Part shown: in pieces, positions 20,622 to 33,150 of the stretch | How positions within the stretch are numbered: position 1 is the stretch's first letter | Layout: the number at the start of each line of letters is the position of its first letter | Assembly (NCBI GenBank): GCA_023375785.1 | Contig: SZWC01000031.1 | Span: 370,415-434,414 of the forward strand | Direction of reading: 5' to 3' | Source: Penium margaritaceum | Taxonomy: Eukaryota > Streptophyta > Zygnematophyceae > Desmidiales > Peniaceae | Length of the DNA: 64,000 bases | Notes under the pieces: generated by a model | The model's database searches: none | What the model was told of the DNA's origin: nothing | The model's input: the letters and a program-made list of their open reading frames with translations, nothing else | Position numbers and translations under genes: made by a program

Positions 20622-21368
20622 TGTTAACCTGCCTGAGGCAACAGACTTAAAAACAAGGCCGACACAATGGCACTTGCCGTCCGCTTCTAGCATTGCAACT
20701 AGGAGGAGATATCACCCTCAAAATCACGGTTCACACTGAGTTGTTCATAGGAATCACTTCCTTGTACTGTGTCCTTAGCATCTCGTCACTTTTGCGTAAA
20801 AGGAATCAATGCTTTTTAATGTCTACCTCTGGTGGACAACTCTGTAAGGAGTCTCAAAGGTAAAAACTGTAGTAAATGACAGGCAACTGATAGGTTCTTT
20901 TAGTCCTAGAGCCAGCCTCTAGCCTAGGCACGCAGTGGCTCCTTGGAGGAGCCACTTTGGGGGCAATCTAGATTGCATCATCCCCTCTGCATACATTGTG
21001 CTCCTTGTGACCGCCAAGTGGCACTGGCCACGAGGAAGGCCCTTGGAATGTTGTAACATGTCTCTTAGAACCTTCTTGTCCCCCCTTTGGTCACAAAGCA
21101 AATTACTAACTAGGCTGGGATTTGACCCACTGACCCCTCGCTCAAGACATTAACTTTGGAACGTCTCAGGCAGAAGGAGTTGTCCTAGGTATTGTTTGCT
21201 GGCTGCACTATCCAGTTTAGACCAAGGGGACTTGCCCCAGAGGAGTAGTGCATCCCTGGTCTATGTGGACCAGACTTAGGGGACTTACTCCAAGGGAGTA
21301 CTGCATGCCTAGTCCGTCTCGTGCCTGTCCAAATGTCAGCTATGGACAGGGGGCATATCAGGTCAACA
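20622..21368 (-). repeat. CopA A4 5' LTR
   Basis: 747 bp. Plus-strand ends read TGTTAACC...GGTCAACA. The right terminus abuts the leader of A5, so A4 seems to have entered A5. Confidence 0.8.
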
Positions 21369-21511
21369 GCATGAACGTGGGTTCGCCAGAGTGCGTTCTT
21401 CTCTGTTTGTAGGTGATTAATGTCTATAGGGTAAACAATAGATCTGCACCTAAATCGGCATGAACGAAGCAAAGAAGTAGAGAAGCAAAGAAGTAGTATG
21501 ACAACAAGCTG

Positions 21512-24345
21512 TCACCATGGCGGCAAACTCCACTAAAGATACCAATGTTGAGCTCTCGTGCATGCGGTTTTGGAATGTGGCTGCCATCACAGTGAAAGCT
21601 ATGCAGTAGCACAAAGTGGTTCATAGAATGGAGGGATGCATGGCCAAGGATGAGTAAAAGTGCAACAAGCTGTGTGAGCCATGCCTTCAAGTCAAGGCAA
21701 AGAGAAAGCCCTTTGAGCGCAATGAGCAACATGTAGCACAAATCTTGGACCTGATTCTCTCTGATCTTTGTGGACCATTCCACACTCCTTCTAACCGTGG
21801 CAGTAATTACTTCTGGACCTTCATTGATGATCTTAGCCGCAAGATGTGGATCTACTTCCTCAAGACAAAGGGAAAGGTTAAGGAGAAGCTGCAAGAGTTT
21901 GTTGCCATGGTAGAGCGATAGACAAGCAAGAAGGTCGAGGCACTGTGCACAGACAACACTGGTGAGTATGCAACATGCAAAGGCTGGTTGAGCTACCACA
22001 ACATCAACCACCAGACCATAATGCCTTACACCCATGACAATGGTGTTGCCGAACGGATGAACCAGACTATCCTTGGCTTGACACGAAGCATGATTTTTTA
22101 TGCCAAACTCCCAGCTTGCCTTTTCGACTGAAGCTGCAATAACTCCGTGCTATCTTATGCATGTCACTCTGGCAGCTGGGCTTGGAATACATGGCAAGAA
22201 GCAGCAAGAGAAGTAGCTGAGGATGCCACAAGAGGCTTGGTGAGGGAAGAAACCACACACCTCACACTTGAAGGTTTTGGCTGCACTGCTTGGGCAAAGA
22301 TCAAAGCAGGAGAAGGAATTTGCAAGCTGGATACACGTACTCTTAAGTATATAATGGTCAGATAGGACAGTAGAAACAAGGTCTTCAATCAATTGGACCA
22401 CGCGGCTGGAAAGCTTATGAAGAACTGAGACGTCTAGTTCGATGAAAGGACACTCGGCAAGCGAGCACTGCTAAATCCTGTCCATGCTTCAATATCAGGA
22501 GAGTGGGTTCACTTATTTGAGTCAGGTGATCACGCACATGTGAATCGCCAGATGGTGCCTGTGAAGCACAATGATGGTGCATCGGGGAGAGTGGTTGTGC
22601 CGTCTGACAGGACAACAAATTCTGACACTGAGACCTAGTCATCCGAGGCCTTAGACTCAAATTTTGAGGCTGGTGGCTCTTCTTGAAACTATGGATTGCT
22701 GGCACTGCCAAAGCAACACAAGCATCTTAGCCTTAAAGTACCACCAGCAACACTTCAGAGCAGTACGTGCCAGAAGAAACTAGCGCAAAAGTACGATGCA
22801 AAGAGTACGGAATGGACCAGACTCAGCTTGTCATGCTTGGTTGAAGGAGAGCCTTTAATCATAGTGGAGGCTATGAACATGCCAGATGCGGCAAAGTGGA
22901 AACAAGAAATACATAGCGAACTCGCATCCATTGAAGAGAACGGAACATGGTTTCTTATGGAGAAGTCCCCAAACGCCCACGTGGTGGAGTCAAAGTGGGT
23001 ACTCCGAAAAAAAAACAAGATGGTACTATTGACAAGTACAAGGCAAGAGATATTACGAAGGGGTTGTTCTAGTGTGCAAACTTAGAGTATGAGGAGACCA
23101 TTGGACGTATCGTCAACTTTGCCTCCATCGGAGTCCTGTTGGACATTGCTGCTACAAAAGATCTAGAGGTCTACCAGATGGATGTTAAGATGGCTTTCCT
23201 CTATGAGAAGCTTGACAAAGAAGTAGTGATCGAAGTGCCCGAGGATGTGAAAGCTCCACAGGGCACGGTTTCTAAACTAGTGGAAGTACTCTACGGGCTG
23301 AAACAAGCCCCAAGGAGTTGCTACAAGGAAATAGACAACTTCATGGTCGAGCTCACCTTCACGTACTGACATAATGATCCTACGAGTGGGAAGAGGCGCA
23401 AGGCTTGATGCTGGTTGTACTATACGTGGATAACTTCAGCACCTGCTCATCGACACTCGAGTTGTTGAACAAGCTCAAGACAGATCTCACCAATAGGACA
23501 TGTATACTGAGATAGAACTCAAGAGGAGCAGGTACCATGGAGCTGAAACGGACCAAGAACATCATGGGGGTCCTCAAGCGTTACAACATCGACAAATGCA
23601 GGCCCATGAGTACACCCATGATAAAAGACATCTAGTTCTCTTCCTGCATGAGCCCCAGCACAGAAGCAGAACGGCGTGAGATGGAAAGCATTCCCTACGA
23701 GTCTGCTATTGGCAGCTTAATGCATGCAATGATAGGAACGCGCCCTGACATTTGCTATGCAGTAGGACAAGTGAACAGGTTTGTGGCCAATCCACGGCCA
23801 CAACACTGGGAAGCAGTTAAGCGCATAATGCACTATCCACAAAAAACATGATACATGGGACTCCACGTTCGAGGCCAAGAGGGATCTGACCCGCTCGGCT
23901 AGTGTACTACACAAATGCAGACTAGGGAGAAAGAATTGATGATAGAAAGTCCATCTCTGGCTTCATTTGCCTCTTAAACGGTGGTAGAGTCTATTGGGCA
24001 AGCAGATTGGGCCTCTCTACCGCTAAGGTAAAGTACATTGCTCTGTCAGAAGCATATAAAAAGACATAGTAGGTATGTAGTTTGCTTGCTGAGATGAAAG
24101 TGCCACAGACAGAAGCAACGCAGGTCCGCATCAACAACAAAAGTACCATGAGAATGGCATAGGATAATGTCATCTTCCCGGGGGCCAAGCACATGGACAT
24201 CAGGTAGCACAGCTCACACGACCTGGTCGCAAAGGAGATTTTGGACCTCGAATTTGTGGAGATCTAGAAAATGCTCGCAGATTGCATGACCAAGGCTCTT
24301 TACAACCAATTACATTCTGCAGGTACCCAAGGAATCGGTATGGTC
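21512..24345 (+). pseudogene. CopA pol remnant (A5)
   Basis: GAG-pre-integrase zinc region near 21540-21720 and integrase core to about 22270. The linker follows, and then reverse transcriptase from the KSKWVLRKKNK start near 22990, with DVKMAFLYEKLDKEV and the YGLKQAPRS block. RNase H has RPDICYAVGQVNRFVANPRPQHW near 23740-23820. Same order as in A4. Broken at many places. Confidence 0.8.
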
Positions 24346-24429
24346 AACGTAGCTGACGAAGACTAACCTTAAGATAGCTGGAGAGAGGAGATATCTCACA
24401 GCAAATGGACATAGGTACAACGAAGAGTT

Positions 24430-25197
24430 TCTTAACCTGACATGCCCTTTGTCCATAGCTGACATTTGGACATGCATAGGACGGACTAGGCATGCACTGT
24501 TCCCTTGGAATGAATCCCCTAAGTCTGGTCCAGATAGACAAGGCATGCACTGTTTCTATGGGGGAAGTCTCCTTGGTCTTAACTGGATAATACAGCCAGA
24601 AAACACTTCCTAAGACAACTCATTGTGGCTTAGACGTTCAGGGATAGTCTCTGGATTGAGAGCTCATTGGGTCAAATCCTAGCTTTGTGACTAATTTCCT
24701 TTGTGACAAAAAGGGGGCCATGAAGGTTTGAAGAGATATCTTAGAACATTCGAAGGTCCTTTCTCGTGGGTGGTGCCACTTGGCGGCCACTGTAAGCGCC
24801 ATGTAGGCAAGGGGGATGATGTAATCTAGATTGCCCCTATAATGGCTCATCGAATGAGCCATTGTGCGTCTAGGCTAGAGACTGGCTCTAAGACTGGAAG
24901 TACCTGTCAGTTTCGTGTGATTCATTACACTTCTTACCTTTGAGACTCCTGACAGAGTTATCCAACAAAAGCGGCCAGTAAAGAAGCATTGGTTGGTCTA
25001 AGCCCTAGCAGTTGGTTCATCGCCAAAAGTGACTAGGTGCTAAGGACACATTACAAGGAAGTAATTCCTATGAAATACTCAGCGTGGGATCGTGATTCTA
25101 AGGGTGATGTTTCCTCTTGGTTACAATACTAGGAGTTGACAACAAGTGTCATTGTGTCGGCGTTGTTTTCAAGTTTTTTGCCTCAGGCTTGTTGACA
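24430..25197 (+). repeat. CopA A5 3' LTR
   Basis: 768 bp. TGTTGACC-like start after the purine-rich GAAGAGTT, ends GTTGACA. Helps fix the true 3' end of the CopA LTR. Confidence 0.8.
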
Positions 25198-26922
25198 CGC
25201 TGCGATACATGGCCTTGTTGCACACAAACTTGGACAAGTCCTTATGTGTCAGATCCTCTTCCTTCAAACCGCCAAATACGGTGATGAGAGGATCGCATCT
25301 TGCAGATAGCGCCATGACGAGGATCATGCTCTACATGTTGGTATCAATTTCCCAGTTCATTTGGGTCAGCTGTTACTGCAGACCTTTGAATTACAATAGT
25401 AATTCCAGAATCGAATTTCCCTCATTCACCCCCATTGACATCAGTTTTTTAAGGATTAAGAGGTGATTTACAGGAGCCGTTGATTGGTGTACATGCGCAA
25501 GATATTCATAAGCCTTTGATGCATGTGTGATACCTTGAAGGTGGACATGCTATGAGTCATGCACTCATGTCACAAGAATCGCAAGCGCTTTGTCAGTTGA
25601 CGCTCCATGTTTCATGTCAAGCGTCTGTTTTTTGAGGCTCAACCTCTTTTTTAAGAAAGATCTTCAAGTAGTAACGCACCCTCATGACAATCTCAAATTG
25701 CCATTTTCACAAGGGAAAACATATCCTTGGGAACTTTGACATGAAACCATTGACCTACTCAAGATCGAGCATTGTGAGTGTCATCATGCTGCTTCGTTGC
25801 TTCTCTCCTTCTCTGCTTTGTTGAGGTCCATATAGGCTCATGTAGGCTGTTTTCCGCTACTGGTTTAGAAGGTAGAGATCCATTACATACCCCTTAGCCA
25901 TTGATCACCTATAAGCAGAGAATAACGTACGCTACCGAGCCCAACGTCATGCCTCCAAGGGCAGAGTTAATCCTTGTTAGAACCCAAGGATCGCACGTGC
26001 GATGGCAAAGCTTATCCTCAATCCTTGTTTGCTATGTGCTAGAACCCGATGTTGGAGCTGATGGAGCAGATGGAGCTAATGGAGTTGATGCGCGCTGCAA
26101 GACAGAGAGGGCAATAGAGCACGTAGAAGCGTGCCTTATAACTAGTCAGTGTGGGCCTATAACCCTTTGTCAACCGGTCTGAGGCAATGGACAACAAAAC
26201 AAGGTTGACACAATAGCACTTGTTTTCCACTCCTAGTATTGCAACTAGGAGGATACATCACCCTAAGAATCACGGTTCAATATTGAGCAGATCATAAGAA
26301 TCACTTCCTTAAACTGTGTCCTTAGCACCAAGTCACTTTTGCGCAAGGAGCTAACTCGTGGTGCTTAGACAAACCAATGCAACTGCCTCTGGTGGACAAC
26401 ATTTTGGGGAGTCTCAAAGGCAAGAACTGTAATGAATCACAGGCAATTGACATGTACTTATAGTCCTAGAACCAGCCACTAGCCTTGGCACGAGGTGGCT
26501 CTTTCGGTAGGCCACTCTGGGGGCAATCTAGATTACATCATCCTCCCTGCGTACATGGCGCTCTTTGTTACTGCCAAGTGATGCTAGCCACCAAGAGGGA
26601 CCTTCGAATGTTCTAAGATGTCTATGAGAACCTTCTTTTCCCCCTTTCGGTCACAAAGAAAACCACTCACTCGGATGGGATTTGACCCACTGACCTCTCG
26701 CTCTATAGACTCTAGACCGACAAGCCACAAGGAAATATCCTAGGTAGGTTTGCTGGCTATACTATCCAGTTTAGACCAAGGGAGATTGCTCCAAAGGAGC
26801 AGTGCATGCCTTGTCTATCTGGACCAGAATTACAACACTTACTCCAAGGGATCAGTGCAGGTGTAGACCATCTTGTGCCTGTCCACATGTCAGGTATAGA
26901 CAAGGGGCATATGAGGTCAACA
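25198..26922 (-). mobile_element. CopA copy A6: gag part, leader and LTR
   Basis: Minus-strand gag N-terminal part (25198-25787), leader (25788-26167) with primer-site match at 26151-26165, and LTR 26168-26922. The LTR is shared with A7, for which it stands at the 3' end. Confidence 0.75.
26168..26922 (-). repeat. CopA LTR shared by A6 and A7
   Basis: 755 bp, plus-strand ends TGTCAACC...GGTCAACA. Good reference copy for LTR length. Confidence 0.85.
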
Positions 26923-28927
26923 GCTACTTCTTTCCACGTCTTCCAAGCGCGGCTGCCATAGTGAGATGCTCCAGGTAGCAAGCAACTCTGACAGGTTCAG
27001 CCTAGAAACAAGGTGGGAGTTTGGCCTTAAAGAGCATTTTTTGTGTCATGTCGAGGATAGTCTGCTTCATCTGCTCGACAACACCATTGCTTTGGAGGTG
27101 TAAGGCGTGATGGTTGAATGGTTGATGCCATATTGGCTCAACCAGTATTCACACACCTCGTACACACCGCAATTGTTTGTACGTAGTACCTTGACCTTCT
27201 TGCTTGTCTGCCGATCTACCATGGCGACAAACTCTTATAGCTTCTGTAAGAAGATCAGGAAGTACTTGCTGACGTTGTTTGAAGGATTGCAAAACGGTTT
27301 GCATACATCTGAGTAAATCAGGTCCAAGATTACTGCCGCACGTTGCCGAGTATGCTCAAAGGACTTTCTCTTTGCCTAGCCTTGGAGGCATGGCTCACAC
27401 AACTTCTTGCGATTTCCTGTATCATTGGCCTTGCATCCCTCCATTCTGTGGACCACTTCGTGATGTTGCATAGCTCGTAGTGTACTGTCAGCCATATGGT
27501 AGAAGTGCTTGTGCCACAGATCAGCATCTGTATCTTTGGTGGAGTTAGCCGCCATGGTGACGGCCTCTGGTGCAATATCAGTCTTGGGAGACTTGAACTC
27601 TTCAACCGCCGCATATCCCTCATTTGTACTCTCGAGGAGCGTAGTCTGCAGCACGTAGAGTCCATCAACTCTTGGGACCTATGCAACAAGACTCTTCTTG
27701 GGATATGAGATCTTAATGACCTTGTTCTTGATAATCACAGCCTCCTCCTCCGTAAAGACGACCGTCATGTCGTGGTTTGTGATTTTGGATACCAACAAGA
27801 GGTTTGTTGCTAAAGACAGCATGTAGACAATCGTCTCCAGTTTCAAGTCGTTTTTCAGCATCATTCACATTGACACCGGTCAGTTTATTCTTTCGCTTAG
27901 TAAATGAACAAGGTTTTAATTGGCATACCTGAAGCGATGTTCAATGTTCCCAATGGAGATGAACCCATCCTTCTCCCTTCAAGAGTGGTGGTTCATGCCA
28001 CAATCAAGCTTGTAGGCTCCACGCTTGAGTAGTGCCACTCCCTTGGTTGTCGTCACGCTCTTAGCAATCATGTTCATCAAATCTTTCTTACATTTTCATT
28101 TGACCTCGTTCTTACCACCATGATCTCCATCCTCCTTCTTGGGAGCTCGGCACTCACATGCCTAATACCCAGGCCTGCCAAAGCTATGGCACTTTCCAGG
28201 ACACTTTGAACCCTTTCTGCCGCCACCATTGCTACTTTGTCCATCGCCACTGCTTCCGCTACCGCTCTGACCAGAAGAGGAGTCGTTGTTATGGCCACCT
28301 AGCTGTGCAGTATAGGATGAAATGTTAGTATCACTGCCGCTACGACACATGTCCTCGTTATGCATGTACTTGGACACTCCCTGATACGTCAAATCCTTTT
28401 CCTTCTAACTGTTAAAGACGGTGATCAAAGGATCAAAGATTTTAGTTGGCACCATTAGGAGGATCATGGCCTGTATAATGGTATCGATTTCTCAGTTCAT
28501 TTGGGTCACTTGTTGCAGCAGTCCTTCAAACTATAGTAGGAATTCTGGAATTGCCTCTCCTTTGTTAACCCTCATTGAAAGTAGTTTTTGAAGGATGAAG
28601 AGGCAATTTACAATAGCCATTCATTAGCGTACACGTGCAAGATCTTCATAAGCTTTTGATGCATGTGTGATGCCTTAGAGGTGGACATGTTGTGACTCAT
28701 GTACTGATGTCACAAGAATCATAAGCGCCATGTCAATTGACGCTCCATGCTTCATGTCAGGCGTCTCTTTTTGGAGGTTCAACCTCTCCTCCAAAGAACA
28801 TCTTCAAGTAGCCACGCACCCTCACGACAATCTCAAATTTTCATTTCGACAAGAAAAAACCTTTCCCTATAAACATTGACATCCCACTGTAGACCTACTC
28901 AAGAGTGAGCGTTGTGGGTGTTGTCAT
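26923..28927 (-). pseudogene. CopA integrase, protease and gag remnant (A7)
   Basis: Gag with GFP...-type N-terminus at the 28927 ATG and a Ser/Gly linker (SSSGQSGSGSSGDG). A zinc-knuckle region lies near 28150-28210. The protease block ENANNLLLVSKITNHDMTVVF is seen here as LATNLLLVSKITNHDMTVVF near 27770. The pre-integrase region (DLWHKHFYHMADSTLRAMQ) lies near 27380-27540, and integrase C-terminal pieces extend to 26923. Broken. Confidence 0.75.
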
Positions 28928-28932
28928 ACTAC

Positions 28933-29527
28933 CCCCCTGATTTTTAAACTTGATATCAATGTATTTTAAGTGGCCAAATTTGAACCATTACACGGTTTAG
29001 AAAATTTGAAGGGTAAAAAAGATTTAATACCCTACTACATTGAATTTAAGGGTTGAGAGTGCACATTTATCTTGGACTTCTAAGGTGAAGTTGGACCTTT
29101 TCACTAGATCAAACGGGATACCCTCCTGTTCGGCCTTGTCCCTCGGCATATCCCAATGACAAGATCAAACAAGACTATCAGACATCCAGGAACACGTGCA
29201 AATGGCACATGTTGAGGGAGTATTTTGCTGTTTTGCCAGATTCCCTTGATCAAGTGCCGGTTTTGTCGCAGATATGACATATGGCATTGTTGGAGTTTGA
29301 TCAATTTTGGTGCCATCGATTGCCAGGCTTTCAATGAGAGGCATCGATGAGTTCTGGGAACACATAAACAATGAATTGGACCTTTCCTCCGGTTTAAGGA
29401 TCAGGACCATCACGGATTTGAAGAATTAAGAACATATGAAAAAAATTCATACCCTGAAAAGCTAGTTGAAATAAAGGATCATATAATCCCAAAAAATCCA
29501 GACGTCGACTTAAAAAAACAGCAATGT
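28933..29527. mobile_element. About 595-bp foreign insert in the A7 leader
   Basis: The CopA leader stops after CATACTAC (28925-28932) and resumes near 29528. Between lies A/T-richer DNA with no relative in the window. It has no clear terminal inverted repeats, and I cannot fix a target duplication. An 82-codon minus-strand frame (29165-29413) and a plus-strand stretch of about 50 open codons ending near 29527 (SYPEKLVEIKDHIIPKNP) are the only coding-like signs. Neither is recognised. It may be a transposon carrying a captured host fragment. Confidence 0.5.
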
Positions 29528-29904
29528 AGTTTTCCTCTTCTGTGTTTCTCTGCTTTCTTGAGGCGGATGTAGGCTGATGCTGGCTATTGTCTGTAATTGC
29601 TTTAGAAGGTGCAGATCTATTTTTTACCCCTTAGCCGTTGATCACCTGCAAGCAGACAAGAACATACTCTAGAAAACCTAAGGTCGTGCCTCCAAGGGCA
29701 CAGCTTATCTTGGTTAGGACCCAAGGGTTGTACCTCCGAGGGTACAGCTTATCCTTGGCCCTTGTTTGCTAAGGACTAACATTTGATGTTGGAGGTGATG
29801 GAAAAGATGGAGCTGATGGAGTTGATGCGTGCTATAAGACAGAGAAGGCAAGAGATCGCGTAGAAGCATGCCTTACAACAAGTCAGCATGGGTCCAGAAT
29901 CCTT

Positions 29905-30634
29905 TGTCAACTAGCCTGAGGCAATGGCACTTGTCGTTCACTCCAAGTATTACAACACGAGGAGATATCAGCCTCGGAATCACGGGTCGAAACTGAGCAG
30001 TTTATAGCAATCATTTCCTTGTACTGTGTCCATAGCTCCTGGTTTCTTTCGCACAAGGAGATTACCCCTAGGGCTTATACCAACCAATGCTTCTTTAGTG
30101 TTTGCCTCTATGCGGAGTCTCAAAGGTAAGAACTGAAATGAATCATAGGTAATTGACAGGTGCATATAGTCCTATAGCCACCTTCTAGCCTAGGCGCGTA
30201 ATGGCTCCTTGGATGAGCCTCTTTGGGGTCAATCTGGATTGCATGATCCCCCCTGCCTACATGGAGCTCTGTGTAACCACCGAGTGGCACCATCCACCAG
30301 GAAAGACCTTGGAATATTCTAAGTTGTCTCTTAAATCCTTCCTCTCCCCCTTTTGGTCACAAATATGATTAGTCACTGGGCGTGGATTCGATGTAGTGAT
30401 ATCTCTCTACAGAGATTAATTCTGGAATGTCTAAGCCACAAAGAGTCATCCTAGGTGGTGTTTGCTGGATACACTATCTAGTTTAGACCAAGGAGACTTG
30501 CTCCAAAGGAGCAGTGCATGCCTTGTGTATCTGGACCAGACTCAGGGCACTTAATCCAAGGGAGTAGTGTATGCCAAGTCCGTCCTGTGCCTGTCCAAAT
30601 GTCAGCTATGGGCAAGGGGCATACCAGGTAAACA
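29905..30634 (-). repeat. CopA LTR shared by A7 and A11
   Basis: 730 bp. It is the 5' LTR of A7 and the 3' LTR of A11. Confidence 0.75.
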
Positions 30635-31021
30635 GTTGCTTCTTGCCAAGTCTTCCAAGCAAGGCTGCTAGAGTGTGATTCACAAGGTAGCAAGCAGTTC
30701 TTGCAGCTTCAGCCGAGAAGCAAGGTGGGACTTTGTGTCAAAGAGTATAATTCGTGTCCTGCCGAGGATAGTCTTGTTCATGTGCTCGACAACACCATTG
30801 CTCTGGAGGGTGTAAGACAGGATGGTATGGTGGTTGAAGCCGTGTTCATTGAACCAGCCGTTCCATGCCTTGTACTCACCACTATTGTCCGTACTGTCAA
30901 CCGACTTGAAGGAAGAGATTAGAAAACAAGGTTGACATAATGGCAGTTGCCGTCCGCTCCTAGTATCGTAACTAGGAGGAGATATCATCCTTAAAATCAT
31001 GGTTCCACACCGAGCAGTTCA

Positions 31022-31757
31022 TGTTGGAACTGGAGGAGAGAAGAAGCCTTGGAGCAGCAAGCATGTGTGACTGAAAAGGCGGTAGTTGTACTGAAGAATT
31101 GTTGTTGAATTACAAAATGATGGAGTATATATAGAGGTAGAGCTTGGGCAAGTCAGCCCTTCACAAGCCACACCACGTAGCCATGGAGGCTAAGGCTTTC
31201 ACACTAGAGTCTACAATCTCACACAAGAGAGGAAATCAACCTAGAAATGAGGCTGACCAGTCACAACCAACCTAGAGAGCTAGAGAATACTCTCATGGCC
31301 CACTCCTAGTGGTTACATAACCACCAATCTTATGGAAAATTCCCATGTGTCCATGAGAAGCACACAAGGATCTCATCTCACCTAAAATGCAAGGAGAGGT
31401 ACCTTTATCCTAGTCAGCCCACTTTGACAAGGCAATCCTAAGACCAAGGACCTTTTTTGGATATTTCTTCCATCAGGTCTTGAGCCTTGACCTCTTGCTT
31501 TTTTCCTTTCTCAGGCTATGGCATGGAGCCGTCACACATGCTCATCCGGACATCGGCGGTCCATGACCTTAGAAGCTTTGAAAATCCATGTATCCCGATC
31601 TGACCGTTGGATTGATATGAAACTTGAACCATGGACATTTTGCCACCTGATCTTTCTAATAGAGAAGCTGGATTGACGATCACATGAGGCATATTGTAGT
31701 TTCCTTGAACTTGCTCCCGTGGACTTGAAACAGAGCCGGATGGCCCTATGTCCAACA
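31022..31757 (-). repeat. CopB B5 3' LTR
   Basis: 736 bp, TGTTGGAC...TTCCAACA in element orientation. A TATA box (minus strand CTCTATATATACTC, 31124-31137) is the likely CopB promoter. Confidence 0.85.
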
Positions 31758-32339
31758 ATCTCCCAGTTTGCCGCAGTCATAGTGGGCTGAGTCCACATGC
31801 CCTCATGCAAAACTGTTGTTTCTCATGGGTCACTGGCTTAGTAAAAAAACCAACGACCTGCTTGCTAGTTGGAGTGCACTATAGCTTAATAGTACCCTCC
31901 TACACCATGTGCCTGATGAAGTAATAGACATGTCGATGTGCTTGGTACGCGCATGGTACTTGGAGTTCTTGGCGAGTGGGATTGTGCTCAGGTTGTCGAC
32001 GCGCATGGGAACTGGAACTGCTCTTCTCCCACCCATCTCCGCAATGAGGCGCTAAAGGCAAACTGCTTCCTTGGCCCAAAAGCTAAATGAGAGATATACT
32101 CATCTTGCGTGCTTGAGGTGGACACGACCACTTGTCGCTTGCAACACCAGCTGATGGCCCCGCCATTCATGAGAAACACATGTTCAGATATGGACTTGCG
32201 GTCCTCAGGATTTGAAGCCCGATTTGCGTTTGTGTAGCCGATGACACTAATGTGACTGCTGCTGGTGCTGTTGTGGAGACTAATGCTTTTGCTTCTGCTT
32301 CTGCTCCTCCTTCTAGTCCCAGTTGAACTTAAAGCACTC

Positions 32340-33150
32340 TTTCTTGTCGTGCCCCTCTTTTTGACACTAGTGGCACTTGCCCTTTTTCTTGCCCAGATTG
32401 CTGCTCTTGCTGCTGGTTGGGTGAGCTCGCGGCCATAAATGCTACTTCACTGCTGTTGCCGACATACCGCTTCCCTACATTGCGATGCAATTCCACCTAC
32501 ACCAGGTGTGTGCAGATGAAGTCGATGTCAAGAGTTGGCTGGCAACCCAGTGTCTCTTGCATTGTGTCGTAGCTGGTTCGGAGTCTCCTCAGCAAGAGGA
32601 GGAAGAAGCATGTCTCTTCCACAGGATTGCCGATCGCTCTTAGTTGCTTCGCCAGCTCCTTTGCCTTGTCAAGATACGCCTCCATCCCTTTACTACCCTG
32701 CATTCTGAGCGACAGCATCTTTTCTTCTAAGAGCATGAGGAAAGAAGGGTCCTTGCTCTCATACTTCTTGTTCAATGTATCCCATCCCTCTTTTGTAGTA
32801 GCCTTGTCACTCACGTACTGAAGATGCGGGTTGGAGATGGTGTTGACAAGGAACCTATAGGCCTGCCTATCCTTCGTCTTCCACTCCTCATATGCCATTG
32901 GTGCAGCTGCAGATGAACCTGTATTGGTTGCACCCTTGTGGAGCTTCATCCTCGCTACAACCTGTGCTACGGTGATGCCTGTTGCTTGCCGATTTGGAGC
33001 TGACTTGTCGCGGCTCACCATCTCCCACAAGCCCCTCTCTCCCAAAATGAGGCGGGTACAGATCTTCCAAAACGTGAAATTGGCACGTCCCTCCAGCCTC
33101 TCCAAAAGCTGGGCTGCTGTCACAATGCCTGCTCCTTTTATTTTGAGCAT
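32340..33150 (-). pseudogene. CopB gag (B5)
   Basis: From the ATG at 33150 a 217-codon open stretch shows the UBN2-type Copia gag domain: LEGRANFTFWKICTRLIL near residue 20, AYEEWKTKDRQAYRFLVNTIS in the middle, then EGWDTLNKKYESKD and MEAYLDKAKELAKQLRAIG. A zinc-knuckle region (KGKCH...) lies further downstream near 32340-32390. Gag builds the particle and packages RNA. This is the best-preserved CopB coding stretch in the window. Confidence 0.85.

Larger units (their letters stand above)
15417..21368 (-). mobile_element. CopA copy A4: near full-length Copia element
   Basis: The most complete CopA copy besides A9. In minus-strand order: 5' LTR 20622-21368, primer-site remnant about 20605-20619, leader, gag from the ATG at 20232, protease, integrase, reverse transcriptase, RNase H, polypurine tract (about 15889-15905) and 3' LTR (15417-15888, outer part absent). 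The interior is about 4.7 kb, normal for Copia. Domain order gag-protease-integrase-RT-RNase H is intact. More than ten breaks; old. Confidence 0.85.
21369..25197 (+). mobile_element. CopA copy A5: leader, pol and 3' LTR
   Basis: Plus-strand CopA copy. Leader piece and gag ATG region (21369 to about 21510), then integrase directly, linker, reverse transcriptase, RNase H, polypurine region (about 24405-24429) and a full 3' LTR (24430-25197, ending GTTGACA). Gag and protease are not seen. Its right terminus sits in the gag of A6. Many breaks; old. Confidence 0.8.
26168..30634 (-). mobile_element. CopA copy A7: short derivative bounded by two LTRs
   Basis: Minus-strand unit: 5' LTR 29905-30634, leader (with a 595-bp insert), gag from the ATG at 28927, protease, a shortened integrase region, and 3' LTR 26168-26922. 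Reverse transcriptase and RNase H are not part of it, and the integrase region directly abuts the 3' LTR. The same layout recurs in A11, so it looks like a non-autonomous subfamily. Both LTRs are shared with the neighbouring units. Many breaks; old. Confidence 0.7.

Noticed and set aside
13993-21400. A3 as the 5' LTR of A5, separated from it by A4
   Set aside because: The leader portions of A3 and A5 overlap by about 65 bp, much more than a 5-bp target duplication, so they are different copies.
26050-26060. TGTTGGAGC as the outer end of the CopA LTR
   Set aside because: It looked like an LTR end because it resembles CCAACA. Four 3' LTR copies stop instead at GGTTGACA (25197, 30895, 34751, 57367), where target duplications also begin. 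The stretch from there to TGTTGGAGC is therefore leader.
29165-29413. 82-codon minus-strand frame as a gene
   Set aside because: No recognisable domain and no conserved context. Kept only as a coding-like sign within the 595-bp insert.
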